Shown here: piece by piece, positions 37,189-45,231 of the stretch | Position numbering within the stretch: position 1 is the stretch's first letter | Layout: each line of letters opens with the position of its first letter | Source: Lunatimonas lonarensis | GTDB taxonomy: Bacteria; Bacteroidota; Bacteroidia; Cytophagales; Cyclobacteriaceae | DNA: 64,000 bases | Assembly: GCF_000390185.1 (NCBI RefSeq) | Contig: NZ_AQHR01000050.1 | Coordinates: 88,482-152,481, forward strand | Reading direction: 5' to 3' | Program-made: the position numbers and the translations under genes | The notes under the pieces: model-generated | Databases searched by the model: none | Seen by the model: only the letters and a program-made list of their open reading frames with translations | Told to the model about the DNA's origin: nothing

Positions 37189-38834
37189 TACAACATCTTT
37201 TTAATTATTCTTCTAGTTTCATCAAAAAATCCTGGACCGAATTCATTTATAAATTTACCATCAAACCTATATTTCATTTCCCACCGATTTTGATCATCAC
37301 TTAAATAATAAACTTTAAAAGGATTATTATTAACCCCTCCTTCAAGTTGAAATTCCTTTACAATAAATTGGCTTTCTCTAATTAAATATTCTGAGTGAGT
37401 TTCAACTATAAAATCTATCTCATATTTCTGTTTTACTTCAAAAAATAGTGTAGCAAGAATACTTTGAAATCTTGGATGCAGATTTAATTCAGGTTCTTCA
37501 ACTACCACCTTAAACTTAATCCCTGTTTGAATGGATTTTTCAATTATAACCGCAATTCTAAATAACAATAAGGAAATTTGAAGTGATCCCATACCTCTAT
37601 CTGCGAGATTGATACCGTCCACTTTGACTTCATATGCTTCACCTGCAATCGGATTTATTTCCAATTTTTCCCCAACATTAAAGCCTTCCTTACCAAACCA
37701 CTTTTTGAAAAATGCAAATGATTCTTTGGGTGAATTATCTAATCCCATCTCCTTAAATTGATGGATAGCTTGGGCTAGAGAGTTGTTTTTATCACGAATA
37801 CTAAAAAGTGCAGCTTGCTTGGATGGGTTAGCACCTAGGTAGATAATTTGGCTTCTATTTTTTTGATTTATGAGTTTCTTTCTAAAGTCATCATGTTTAT
37901 GAAGATTGTGATAGAATGCCCTAAGATTTTCCCATTCATTTTCTTGTTTACCGATTTCATTTAATTTTTCAGCATCTTCAAGCATTTCCATCATTTCGTC
38001 AGTAGCAGATTCTAAAAGCTCCCCACTAGTACGCCATGAAAATTCATTTTGATGTTTTTGATTAAAAAATTCAACTAAGTCAGAATACATTTCTGAAAGA
38101 AGAGAAGATCGTCCCTTCAAACTTTCATCCAACCGATAATCTGATTCTTTCAATCTTTTATCATCCCATGTAATTCGTCCATCAATTTTTCCAGGGGTTA
38201 AATCAGGTTCATTTTCAAGCTGTGTGAAGTAGTGAATTTCTCTAAGCTTTTCAATTTGAGATCTAAATTCATCTACCATAGTAAGATATTCCTTGCTGGA
38301 TTTTTTTAACTCCCCATTCTCAGCCCTATTGTTCAAACTTTCTAGTTTAGCCTCTAATTCAGCAATTTGAAGCTCAATTTTGCGGTAAGATTCTTGGTCT
38401 CTCTCCCAGTCTTTATTTATTCCAGTCAAAAAAACTGAATTAGAATCTGGATAAAGGTGAAGATTGATCCCTAGTTCACTATCCTCTATTAACAAATCCA
38501 CAACTCTTCCATCAGTTTTGTCTGATGGGGCAGAAATACTTACAGTATATAAAAATTCGCCTTGCTTTACCGAAAATTGGATTTCATCTTCTTCCTGACA
38601 CTTATTGTTAAGAGCCCTGCCAAAAGTCACAATATTTGCATCTTCGAGAACATTATTTCCAAATGACAATTTCCGGTATTGGTCTGAGGAGATAAAGTCA
38701 TTCATTAAAAGTAAGGCCTTAACAATAGTTGACTTCCCGGAATTATTCTTACCCACCAAAAAAGTAATCCCTCCGAATTCCATTTCAGGAAACTCCTTGA
38801 ACTGCCTAAAATTTTTAAAACTGATTGAATCCAT
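37188..38834 (-). CDS. AAA ATPase of SMC/OLD-like type
   Basis: 548 residues. Walker A GKNNSGKST (28-36) follows an N-terminal FKNFRQFKEF block. A central coiled coil runs over about 160-300 (RKIELQIAELEAKLESLNNRAENG). The second half of the ATPase has MGSLQISLLLFRIAV (signature region), Walker B VVVEEPELNLHP (443-454) and FIVETHSEYLIRE (about 475-487). The end (RWEMKYRFDGKFINEFGPGFFDE) resembles DUF3696-type ATPases. There is no TOPRIM domain, so it is not an OLD/GajA nuclease. It is coupled to the 36175 gene and lies 4 bp from the helicase gene. Confidence 0.9.
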   Translation of the reverse strand: MDSISFKNFRQFKEFPEMEFGGITFLVGKNNSGKSTIVKALLLMNDFISSDQYRKLSFGNNVLEDANIVTFGRALNNKCQEEDEIQFSVKQGEFLYTVSISAPSDKTDGRVVDLLIEDSELGINLHLYPDSNSVFLTGINKDWERDQESYRKIELQIAELEAKLESLNNRAENGELKKSSKEYLTMVDEFRSQIEKLREIHYFTQLENEPDLTPGKIDGRITWDDKRLKESDYRLDESLKGRSSLLSEMYSDLVEFFNQKHQNEFSWRTSGELLESATDEMMEMLEDAEKLNEIGKQENEWENLRAFYHNLHKHDDFRKKLINQKNRSQIIYLGANPSKQAALFSIRDKNNSLAQAIHQFKEMGLDNSPKESFAFFKKWFGKEGFNVGEKLEINPIAGEAYEVKVDGINLADRGMGSLQISLLLFRIAVIIEKSIQTGIKFKVVVEEPELNLHPRFQSILATLFFEVKQKYEIDFIVETHSEYLIRESQFIVKEFQLEGGVNNNPFKVYYLSDDQNRWEMKYRFDGKFINEFGPGFFDETRRIIKKML

Positions 38835-38838
38835 TTCT

Positions 38839-40650
38839 TTAATTAACCTTTAAGTTATTTACTATTATTGACCAATTTAGAAAGTCAGCAATTTTCTCAC
38901 CTTCCGGTGTGAGGCGGGCTGCCTGAGCGATCAGGTTCTTATTTCCTAAAACGATTGCCATTTTTTTGGCTCGGGAGACGGCCACGTTAAATCTCCGAAT
39001 GTCGAAGAAGAAGTCGTACTTGGCTTTCTCACTTCCTATCTTGGTAATGACCGAAGAATAAAGAATGATCTCTTTCTGCAGTCCCTGAAACTTATTGACG
39101 GTTTCAATTTTGATTCCTTTCCAATCCAATTTTCGTGCTGACAGTACCTTCCGGATAAAGTTCAGCTGCATGTTATTGGGAGCAATCACACCAATCTCGT
39201 CTTTCTCGATTCCTAAAGATAGGAAATCCTCTACGAGATCTGCAATCAAACCAGCCTGTTCCTTGTTGATCAGGAATTCTACTTCCTCCTCCGTATTAAT
39301 AAAAACCAGCGGCTCCTTCAGAATCTCCTTTGTCAATACTTTAAACTGGCTGAAATCCAGCCCAATCGGTATTTCCAAGTGTTTCGACTTTACAGAATCG
39401 CTACAAGTCAATTTGCCGTAATAAAAATTCGGTGAGATGTAGTCACAAATCCTCTGATTAAAGCGATAGGTGGTCAAAAGCGGTGAGGCTTTATAAACTT
39501 TCAGAAGCAAATCAAATATGGATATGGAAAACTCGGTGTTCGGAATTTTCGGAATGTTCGGCAGTTGCATGTCATCACCTATGAAAATAGTTTTGGTAGA
39601 AGATGCAAGGAAATGAATCCCCGAAACCATGTCCATCTGACTTGCTTCATCAACTAGGATAAAATCAAACTTTTTGTGATTTTTCAGGAATTCGTGAATG
39701 GTCATTCCTACAACGGTTTTGCCTTTTACGGTAGTAGAAATCTTTTCCTTCCTTGATGCTAATAACACTTCTGAACATTTGGATTTTGTGCCAATTTTCG
39801 AAACAGGAGCACCCATTTCTAGGGTTTTTGTCAGAATATTATTGATTGCGTCATGGGTAAATGCGGTGACTAAAATCTCATACCCCCGATCCAACAAATA
39901 TTTGGATAAGTGCGCAGCAAAAAAAGTTTTGCCGGTTCCTGGAGGTCCCTGAACCAATGATACTGGGTCATCCCCCAAACATTGATTAATTGCATCAATT
40001 TGGGAGGTGTCCAGATTACCCAATTTCATAACCGTTGGAACCGAGAATTGTATGGTGCCAAGGGTTCCGTTGAGCTTTTGTTCAACTATGTCGACATTTT
40101 TCTTGGTGCGAAGTAACCGGTAAAAATCATCCGTTCTCCTCATTATCAAAAAATCAAACGCTGTAAAGTGCTTGACTAGACTTACTTTATCCCCCATATT
40201 TGGCCTCCACCCGATTGATTCAACCGACAAATACTGACCATCGGAAGACAATAAGGTTCCTTTTGCTTTAATTCCGTTTTTTAGCTCGAGAATTTTTAGG
40301 GCAGATCCATCACTCAAATTACACTCTGCATCTGATATGTCTACCACTATTTGCTCCTCATTTACAATAGTCACTACCGCGGATTCAATTAGGTAGCCTT
40401 CCTTGATTTTTTCTTTGATGGAGAGATTTTCTTTTCGCCTGTTTTCCTCCTCTTCAATGTCTCCCTCTTCATGAAAGTGTTCACCTAATCTAAATAGAAA
40501 ATGATCTTCGGATAGGGAAAAACCCATATCTATTGGTTGTTTGAGATATGGACCTGTGTAAGCAGGCCGGGCAATTCTATATTTCTTTGTGTTCAAGATG
40601 TTCGGGATTGGTTCACAAAATAATGCCTTTTCTATGCAGCCTATCTGCAT
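38839..40650 (-). CDS. SF1 helicase (UPF1/Dna2-like) with unique N-terminus
   Basis: 603 residues. The first about 200 residues match nothing I know; the rest is a superfamily 1 helicase. Walker A GPPGTGKT (235-242), motif II DEAS (334-337), TVNKFQGLQKEII (motif V region) and RRFNVAVSRAKK (motif VI) are visible. The gene heads the minus-strand block. Only 62 bp separate its start from the divergent WYL regulator, and the AAA ATPase starts 4 bp downstream. Helicase plus ATPase plus small partner is an architecture seen in several phage defence systems, but this exact combination is not one I can name. Confidence 0.9.
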   Translation of the reverse strand: MQIGCIEKALFCEPIPNILNTKKYRIARPAYTGPYLKQPIDMGFSLSEDHFLFRLGEHFHEEGDIEEEENRRKENLSIKEKIKEGYLIESAVVTIVNEEQIVVDISDAECNLSDGSALKILELKNGIKAKGTLLSSDGQYLSVESIGWRPNMGDKVSLVKHFTAFDFLIMRRTDDFYRLLRTKKNVDIVEQKLNGTLGTIQFSVPTVMKLGNLDTSQIDAINQCLGDDPVSLVQGPPGTGKTFFAAHLSKYLLDRGYEILVTAFTHDAINNILTKTLEMGAPVSKIGTKSKCSEVLLASRKEKISTTVKGKTVVGMTIHEFLKNHKKFDFILVDEASQMDMVSGIHFLASSTKTIFIGDDMQLPNIPKIPNTEFSISIFDLLLKVYKASPLLTTYRFNQRICDYISPNFYYGKLTCSDSVKSKHLEIPIGLDFSQFKVLTKEILKEPLVFINTEEEVEFLINKEQAGLIADLVEDFLSLGIEKDEIGVIAPNNMQLNFIRKVLSARKLDWKGIKIETVNKFQGLQKEIILYSSVITKIGSEKAKYDFFFDIRRFNVAVSRAKKMAIVLGNKNLIAQAARLTPEGEKIADFLNWSIIVNNLKVN

Positions 40651-40712
40651 AAATGTTTAATTTTACTTTATCCCAGCTGGTACAAAGTTTCGTTTAGCCC
40701 AAATTAACAAAG
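40651..40712. promoter_or_regulatory. divergent promoter region, defence operon and WYL gene
   Basis: The 62-bp A/T-rich gap between the two divergent start codons must hold both promoters. On the minus strand a TTTG is followed about 17-19 bp later by AAACTTTG, close to the Bacteroidota -33 TTTG / -7 TAnnTTTG pattern. No strong palindrome was found. Weak support. Confidence 0.3.
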
Positions 40713-41723
40713 ATGTCAACAAATAAAAATGCCTTTATTCGTTACAAAGTGCTAGATAATTGCTTCAGAAATCCTGGGAGGCGTTATTTCATTGAGGATC
40801 TGATAGATGAATGCAACAAAGTTCTCTTGGAAATCGACCCTAATTCCAAAGGTATATCGAGAAGACAGATTTTTGATGATATTGGTTTTATGGAAAGTTC
40901 GGATGGATGGTCCGTTGAACTTAATAGGCACAGAGATAAGAAGAAAGTATTTTACAGGTATCAAGACCTGTCTTTTTCCATCAACAACATGCCTTTAAAT
41001 GAACTGGAGATAAACCAATTGGAAGAGGCTGTAGATATCCTATCCCAGTTTAAAGGAATGCCCCATTTTGATTGGATTAGTGAAATGATTCCGAAGCTTA
41101 GACAAGGAATCACTGCCACCAATTCGGAAAGTCGATTAATGGAATTTGAGTCAAATGCGTTTTTGAAGGGTACAGATCACCTAGGAATAATTTATAGTGC
41201 CCTTAGGTATAAGACTCCGCTAAAAATCAGTTATCAACCCTATCAGAAAGATTCACCCTTTGATTTGGAAATCCACCCCTATTTTTTAAAGCAATACAAT
41301 GGAAGGTGGTTTCTTTTTGGTTTTAATCCATTTACAGGGAAATCAGATTGGAACTTGGCAATTGACAGAATAGTAACAATCGAGGAGCATTCAATTCCAT
41401 TTATTGAAAATACAACGATCAATTGGGACGAATACTTCGAGGATATGATTGGAGTTTCCAAATCTGAGGGTTCAGAGGTTCAAAAAGTAATTCTACATTT
41501 TTATGGAAAAACCGGGAGGTATGTTGAGACTAAGCCAATCCATGGCTCACAGAAATCAAAATGGCTGAATTATAACACTTTAGAAATTAAACTTGAAGTA
41601 ACTCTAAATTATGAACTGGAAAGACTAATATTGTCCTATGCGGATTCAGTCAAAGTCTTTCAACCTGAAGATTTGAAAAAGGTAATTCATGAAAGACTGA
41701 AACGGGGATTCCAACAGTACTGA
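40713..41723 (+). CDS. WYL-domain transcriptional regulator
   Basis: 336 residues. The N-terminus has a winged helix-type region (ISRRQIFDDIGFMES), followed by a helical linker. The WYL domain spans about 150-240 (HLGIIYSALRYKTPLKISYQPYQ, IHPYFLKQYNGRWFLFGFNP), with a C-terminal extension (WCX-like, about 245-330). WYL proteins of the BrxR/CapW/DriD kind repress defence operons and respond to nucleic-acid ligands. It faces the helicase-led operon across a 62-bp divergent intergenic region, the expected operator location. Confidence 0.88.
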   Translation: MSTNKNAFIRYKVLDNCFRNPGRRYFIEDLIDECNKVLLEIDPNSKGISRRQIFDDIGFMESSDGWSVELNRHRDKKKVFYRYQDLSFSINNMPLNELEINQLEEAVDILSQFKGMPHFDWISEMIPKLRQGITATNSESRLMEFESNAFLKGTDHLGIIYSALRYKTPLKISYQPYQKDSPFDLEIHPYFLKQYNGRWFLFGFNPFTGKSDWNLAIDRIVTIEEHSIPFIENTTINWDEYFEDMIGVSKSEGSEVQKVILHFYGKTGRYVETKPIHGSQKSKWLNYNTLEIKLEVTLNYELERLILSYADSVKVFQPEDLKKVIHERLKRGFQQY

Positions 41724-41956
41724 ATTCGACTACTAGTGTCCCTCTTAGTTGTTTTACAAACCAAAAGGCTTCTGTAGTTAGGAAATAAGAAGTTATTCGT
41801 TAATTTAATAGAAATTAACTGACATAATCCTTTTAGCTGCGTTTTAAACATTTCAATTGTTTTACAAAAAATCAACGCTCATTTTAAACCTCTTGGTGAA
41901 TAATTAGAAATATTATATTATATTTTCACATTGAAACACAATAAAAATTAACAAAT

Positions 41957-42304
41957 ATGACAAATTACAAAACAGATGGCAATGAATATATGGGGCATCT
42001 CCAAGAACAATTAGTTGCCTTAAAGAACACAAAAGGCCGTGTAGGCATCTCTGACCTAGAGGAAATCGTAATAAACTTTGCGTGTTTTGAAATATTGGAA
42101 TTGAGAAGAAACGGTGTTGAAGACCTTTTTATAGAAACTAATATAATAAACTCAATTACAAAAGCAGCTTCCCAGTTGGTGCCACAGTATGATGACAGCC
42201 ATGCTGCCATCGCAAAAATGCAAATTCCAATGAATTGTGACTGGGAAGGTATGTGGGAACATTTGAAAAGGTACTATTTGAATAATTTCAACACATCAAT
42301 TTAA
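41957..42304 (+). CDS. hypothetical protein
   Basis: 115 residues, mostly helical and acidic (GRVGISDLEEIVINFACFEILELRRNGV, SITKAASQLVPQYDDSHAAIAK, CDWEGMWEHLKRYY). No motif recognised. It lies alone between the WYL gene and a convergent truncated DUF4276 gene, in A/T-rich accessory DNA. The 230 bp upstream look noncoding. Start context is A-rich, as usual for the phylum. Confidence 0.5.
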   Translation: MTNYKTDGNEYMGHLQEQLVALKNTKGRVGISDLEEIVINFACFEILELRRNGVEDLFIETNIINSITKAASQLVPQYDDSHAAIAKMQIPMNCDWEGMWEHLKRYYLNNFNTSI

Positions 42305-42315
42305 ATTTCGACAGA

Positions 42316-42636
42316 CTAAAAGATCCAGGTACATACAATCCGGATTAGCGTTCTACAATTGCCGCTTCGGGCACATAATTCCACTAACTTATTTTTTAAC
42401 TCAACGCAGTCGTTACTATCTTGATCTTGCAGAATTATTACTCCAATGGGTTCGTGCCAGTTACTATATACCTTAAGCTTGGAAGGTATATTCTTCTGAA
42501 GATCGGATTTTCCTTCGAAGCTCCGGATAAACACATTTTGATTTAACACCCAAAATTTATCCATAACCGCCGGTAAAAAAATAGTTAAAAACTCCCTCAT
42601 AGACGGTTCTTCAACCATTATCTCTATCCTCGCCAT
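42316..42636 (-). pseudogene. truncated DUF4276 (TOPRIM-like) partner gene
   Basis: 106 residues from MARIEIMVEEPSMREFL at 42636. The sequence matches the N-terminus of DUF4276 proteins (VFIRSFEGKSDLQKNIPSKL, IGVIILQDQDSNDC). It stops at RIVCTWIF just where the family normally continues with CRELEAWYLGD and about 90 more residues. The stop is therefore premature and the likely nuclease core is lost. It lies 4 bp after the stop of an AAA ATPase gene, the usual pairing. Confidence 0.6.
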
Positions 42637-42640
42637 AGTG

Positions 42641-43843
42641 TCAGGATTTTGGTCCACTCCCTTTAAAATACCCCTGTTTCCATAAATAGCCCAACTTATC
42701 TCCTTCTGCCGCCAATGTTCTTACCAGCGAATCATCGGTAGCCCTTGCGATCTTTGTATAACCTTCTTCCTTTGTTAGCCAAAATAATTCGTCAATTTCA
42801 AGCGCATTGACAAAATCCGGGGAATGGGACGAGATAAACACTTGCCCCCCCCGATTGGCATATTCCCTAAATTCCTCTGCCAATTCAACTAGTAATTCAG
42901 GATGAAGGAAATTCTCCGGCTCCTCGATACATAATAATGGGTGAGGTTTAGGGTCATAGAGAAGTATCAGATAAGCAAACATCTTAATGGTTCCATCAGA
43001 TACAAACCTCGAAATAAAGGGGTCTTTAAAGCTGCCGTCTGAAAACTGAAGCACAATCCGGCCATCAATTGTTTCTGTCGCTTCTACTTTCTCGATTCCT
43101 GGAACCCTTTCGGACATTTTTTGCAGAATCGTCTTAAATATGTCGATATGGTTTTCATAGATAAACTTGGTCACCTGTGCCAAGTTATCTCCTGTGGTAG
43201 AAAGGTGTTCGCTTAACCCGGTATCTTCTATGTTTTGAGCCGCATGAATCTGAAAATTGGAAACATACCAATTTTCCAACAACCGCCTAAAAGAACTGAT
43301 GGCTTGAAATCTCTGAAATTGCCCTAACCCTTTGATGGCCAATATGTCCGGACTATCGAGCGTTTGTTCCTCCCGCTGCTCTTTAAATTCCTGCTTCGCA
43401 GTTTCGAACTCACTTTCATTGATAATGGCATTCCCCTTTCCATGGGAAAATTCCAAAAACCGATAAGGTCTTCCCCTGTTTCCCCTTCGATAGCTGAGTA
43501 TTTCCTTGGTTATCACCGGCTGCTTGTTTGGATCCATCCCTACGGAAAGCTCATAGGTAATCAAGGGCTGTCTTTTGCCGTCTACTTCCGGGTTTCTGAA
43601 TTTAATCTCAAATTCGATATCCCCTTCTCCGTTTCTGGAGTACACCTCTTTGAAACCACCCCGCTTGTTTAAGGCATTCTTGACATTGTTTTTAAGGGCA
43701 TCGCTCAGAAATCCAAAGACTTCAAATAAGGTGGACTTACCTGCACCATTAGCTCCGAGAAAAACGCACATATTCGGCAGGTCCCGGATTTCGGCCTCCC
43801 GATACACTTTGAAGTTCTTTATCCTGATTTTTTCTATCTTCAT
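42641..43843 (-). CDS. AAA ATPase of two-gene ATPase-DUF4276 pair
   Basis: About 400 residues from MKIEKIRIKNFK at 43843 (alternative ATG 43852). Walker A is in FLGANGAGKSTLFEVFG, Walker B in LLCIEEPENFLHPELL, and the following block is VFISSHSPDFVNALEIDELFW, as in RecF/SMC-type ATPases. The pair with DUF4276 is a recurring abortive-infection-like combination, related in plan to ATPase + TOPRIM systems such as PARIS. Because its partner is truncated, the system is probably inactive. Confidence 0.88.
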   Translation of the reverse strand: MKIEKIRIKNFKVYREAEIRDLPNMCVFLGANGAGKSTLFEVFGFLSDALKNNVKNALNKRGGFKEVYSRNGEGDIEFEIKFRNPEVDGKRQPLITYELSVGMDPNKQPVITKEILSYRRGNRGRPYRFLEFSHGKGNAIINESEFETAKQEFKEQREEQTLDSPDILAIKGLGQFQRFQAISSFRRLLENWYVSNFQIHAAQNIEDTGLSEHLSTTGDNLAQVTKFIYENHIDIFKTILQKMSERVPGIEKVEATETIDGRIVLQFSDGSFKDPFISRFVSDGTIKMFAYLILLYDPKPHPLLCIEEPENFLHPELLVELAEEFREYANRGGQVFISSHSPDFVNALEIDELFWLTKEEGYTKIARATDDSLVRTLAAEGDKLGYLWKQGYFKGSGPKS

Positions 43844-44190
43844 TTTTATCAAACGCTACATTGAATTTGGCATTAACGCTACTTTTCATAGGTAAGTAAT
43901 CTCCCGCAACCTCATACGCTCTTTTTGGATTTTACTTGCACCATGAATCAATAAAAATTTCAACGATCAAGTTGCTTGTTTTTGGCCGGATTTGCAAGGA
44001 TAAAACCGTTCCCTTCCAAACAGGGACGCCGGATAAACAGAATAGGGAGGCCATTGAAACAGAAAAAGGGACTCAACTCCATTAACCCAAAACTCCCGAC
44101 AAGCGGAAGCCCCACAGGGATTTCTGAGGCGGTTTTCAAAATGCCTGCAAATAGACTATCTTGAAACTACTCCTTTTCTAAATTCACCCC
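43844..44190. other. intergenic, no gene seen
   Basis: About 347 bp between the ATPase start and the antitoxin-like gene. A 62-codon plus-strand frame (43976-44164) shows no protein-like pattern. A direct-coding or RNA element is not visible; it must contain the ATPase promoter on the minus strand and the 44191 promoter on the plus strand. Confidence 0.5.
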
Positions 44191-44427
44191 ATGCAGTTAA
44201 AGGCTAAATTACTCCACAAGCTCAGCGCGATTGACGACGAAGCGACATTAAAGGAAATTTACGACTGGTTAGAGGCTTACTTGGATGCCGAATCCAACAC
44301 AACTTTCGAGAGCGATGAAATTCAAGCCGTAACGGAAGGATATCAAACGTATCTAAGTGGCAATACCATTTCTCATAAACAGGCTGCAATTCGTTTTGAT
44401 CAATGGACCAAAGAGAAAGGAAAGTAA
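44191..44427 (+). CDS. antitoxin-like small protein, no toxin partner
   Basis: 78 residues: MQLKAKLLHKLSAIDDEATLKEIYDWLEAYLDAES, then a flexible middle and SHKQAAIRFDQWTKEKGK. This is the composition of the short acidic antitoxins that precede RelE/ParE-type toxins in Bacteroidota. No toxin frame follows downstream before the cassette-like region at 44.5 kb, so the pair may be incomplete. Identification by resemblance only. Confidence 0.5.
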   Translation: MQLKAKLLHKLSAIDDEATLKEIYDWLEAYLDAESNTTFESDEIQAVTEGYQTYLSGNTISHKQAAIRFDQWTKEKGK

Positions 44428-44521
44428 AATGGACTGATCCATTATAATACCGTGATGCCTACAGGCTGCACGGATATGTTGGAGAGATATTATTAATAAC
44501 TATCGCTATCCTCCGGCCTCG

Positions 44522-44549
44522 AATCCAGCACAATAAGTATTGAAACGAC
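44522..44549. repeat. 28-bp direct repeat, left copy
   Basis: The 28 bp beginning AATCCAGCAC and ending ATTGAAACGAC match 45073-45100 at 24 of 28 positions. The two copies are 551 bp apart and bracket an attC-like site and the MNT nucleotidyltransferase gene. Confidence 0.6.
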
Positions 44550-44553
44550 TTAC

Positions 44554-44629
44554 ATCTAACGCTTTGCGCGCAGGCGATTAGCCCTGCCGCAGGCGCAATA
44601 CAGGGCTGCTGGCCTGTACGCTGTTGTGG
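44554..44629 (-). other. candidate integron attC site
   Basis: On the minus strand this 76-bp stretch starts CCACAAC and ends GTTAGAT, a perfect GTTRRRY core, with imperfectly complementary inner arms (for example GCCTGTACGC against GCGCGCAGGC, and AGCCCTG/CAGGGCT). It lies directly downstream of the MNT gene in the same orientation, as attC does in a gene cassette. The left end fits the RYYYAAC rule poorly and no integrase gene is visible. Confidence 0.4.
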
Positions 44630-44665
44630 GCAGTGTTTATTTTTTCAGCAAACCAAGTCTTAATT

Positions 44666-44968
44666 TCAACTTGCATAAATTAAGACTTTGGTTTTTTCAA
44701 TTTGTTCCTTTAGGTGTGGATTTTTAATTGCCTTTTGTTCTAATAGGTCAATTTGTCTTTGCAGAAGCTGTTCTAATTGAAACTTAAAATTAAAATAGCT
44801 GTCAGAGTAGGAAAGAGGGTCTTTTTCTTCAATGTCGACAACAAGGTCAATGTCGCTGTCAGGTCGAAATTTGTCTGTTGTCACGGAACCAAAAGCAAAT
44901 AGAGCGTTAACTTTGTATAGAGAACAAAGTTCTTTAATTTGGTCTATATGTTTTGATAATTCTTTCAT
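44666..44968 (-). CDS. MNT-type nucleotidyltransferase (orphan)
   Basis: 100 residues from MKELSKHIDQIKELC at 44968; the frame extends upstream without protein-like sequence. The nucleotidyltransferase motif is clear: FAFGSVTTDKFRPDSDIDLVVDIEE (GSx(n)DSDIDL). Members of this group usually pair with a HEPN protein and act as MntA-like antitoxins that AMPylate it. No HEPN gene is adjacent. The gene and its 3' attC-like element form a possible mobile cassette. Confidence 0.85.
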   Translation of the reverse strand: MKELSKHIDQIKELCSLYKVNALFAFGSVTTDKFRPDSDIDLVVDIEEKDPLSYSDSYFNFKFQLEQLLQRQIDLLEQKAIKNPHLKEQIEKTKVLIYAS

Positions 44969-45072
44969 ACCTACAAATATAACAAAAGCCCTACCTCTTT
45001 CCCCTTTTTTTAGCCGCATTTCTCGCATTACCCACAACGTCAAGCTAGGCGCCCGGGCTTCCTCCAATTCCA

Positions 45073-45100
45073 AATCCAGCACTATTAGGATTGAAACCAC
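45073..45100. repeat. 28-bp direct repeat, right copy
   Basis: Second copy of the repeat at 44522-44549, with 4 mismatches. Just inside it, a GTTGTGG on the minus strand (45032-45038) echoes the end of the attC-like element and may be the upstream recombination core of the MNT cassette. Confidence 0.5.
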
Positions 45101-45231
45101 GAACCCTTAACCCCAAACATTGAATCCTGAACAAAAAACAACTACAAAACCCACAAACAGGCATCAAACACAAAATATCCCTTTCAAATCCAGCCATTTT
45201 TTCGTTACATTTAACCAAACTTCCCAAACAG

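Noticed and set aside
37188..38834. Gabija GajA or PARIS AriA for the AAA ATPase
   Set aside because: No TOPRIM domain after the ATPase, no DUF4435 partner, and the helicase is of UPF1/Dna2 type, not the UvrD-like GajB.
43976..44164. Plus-strand 62-residue frame as a gene
   Set aside because: No protein-like pattern and no recognisable ribosome-binding context.
44522..45100. CRISPR array, because ATTGAAAC is a common repeat end
   Set aside because: Only two copies 551 bp apart, with a gene between and no regular spacers.
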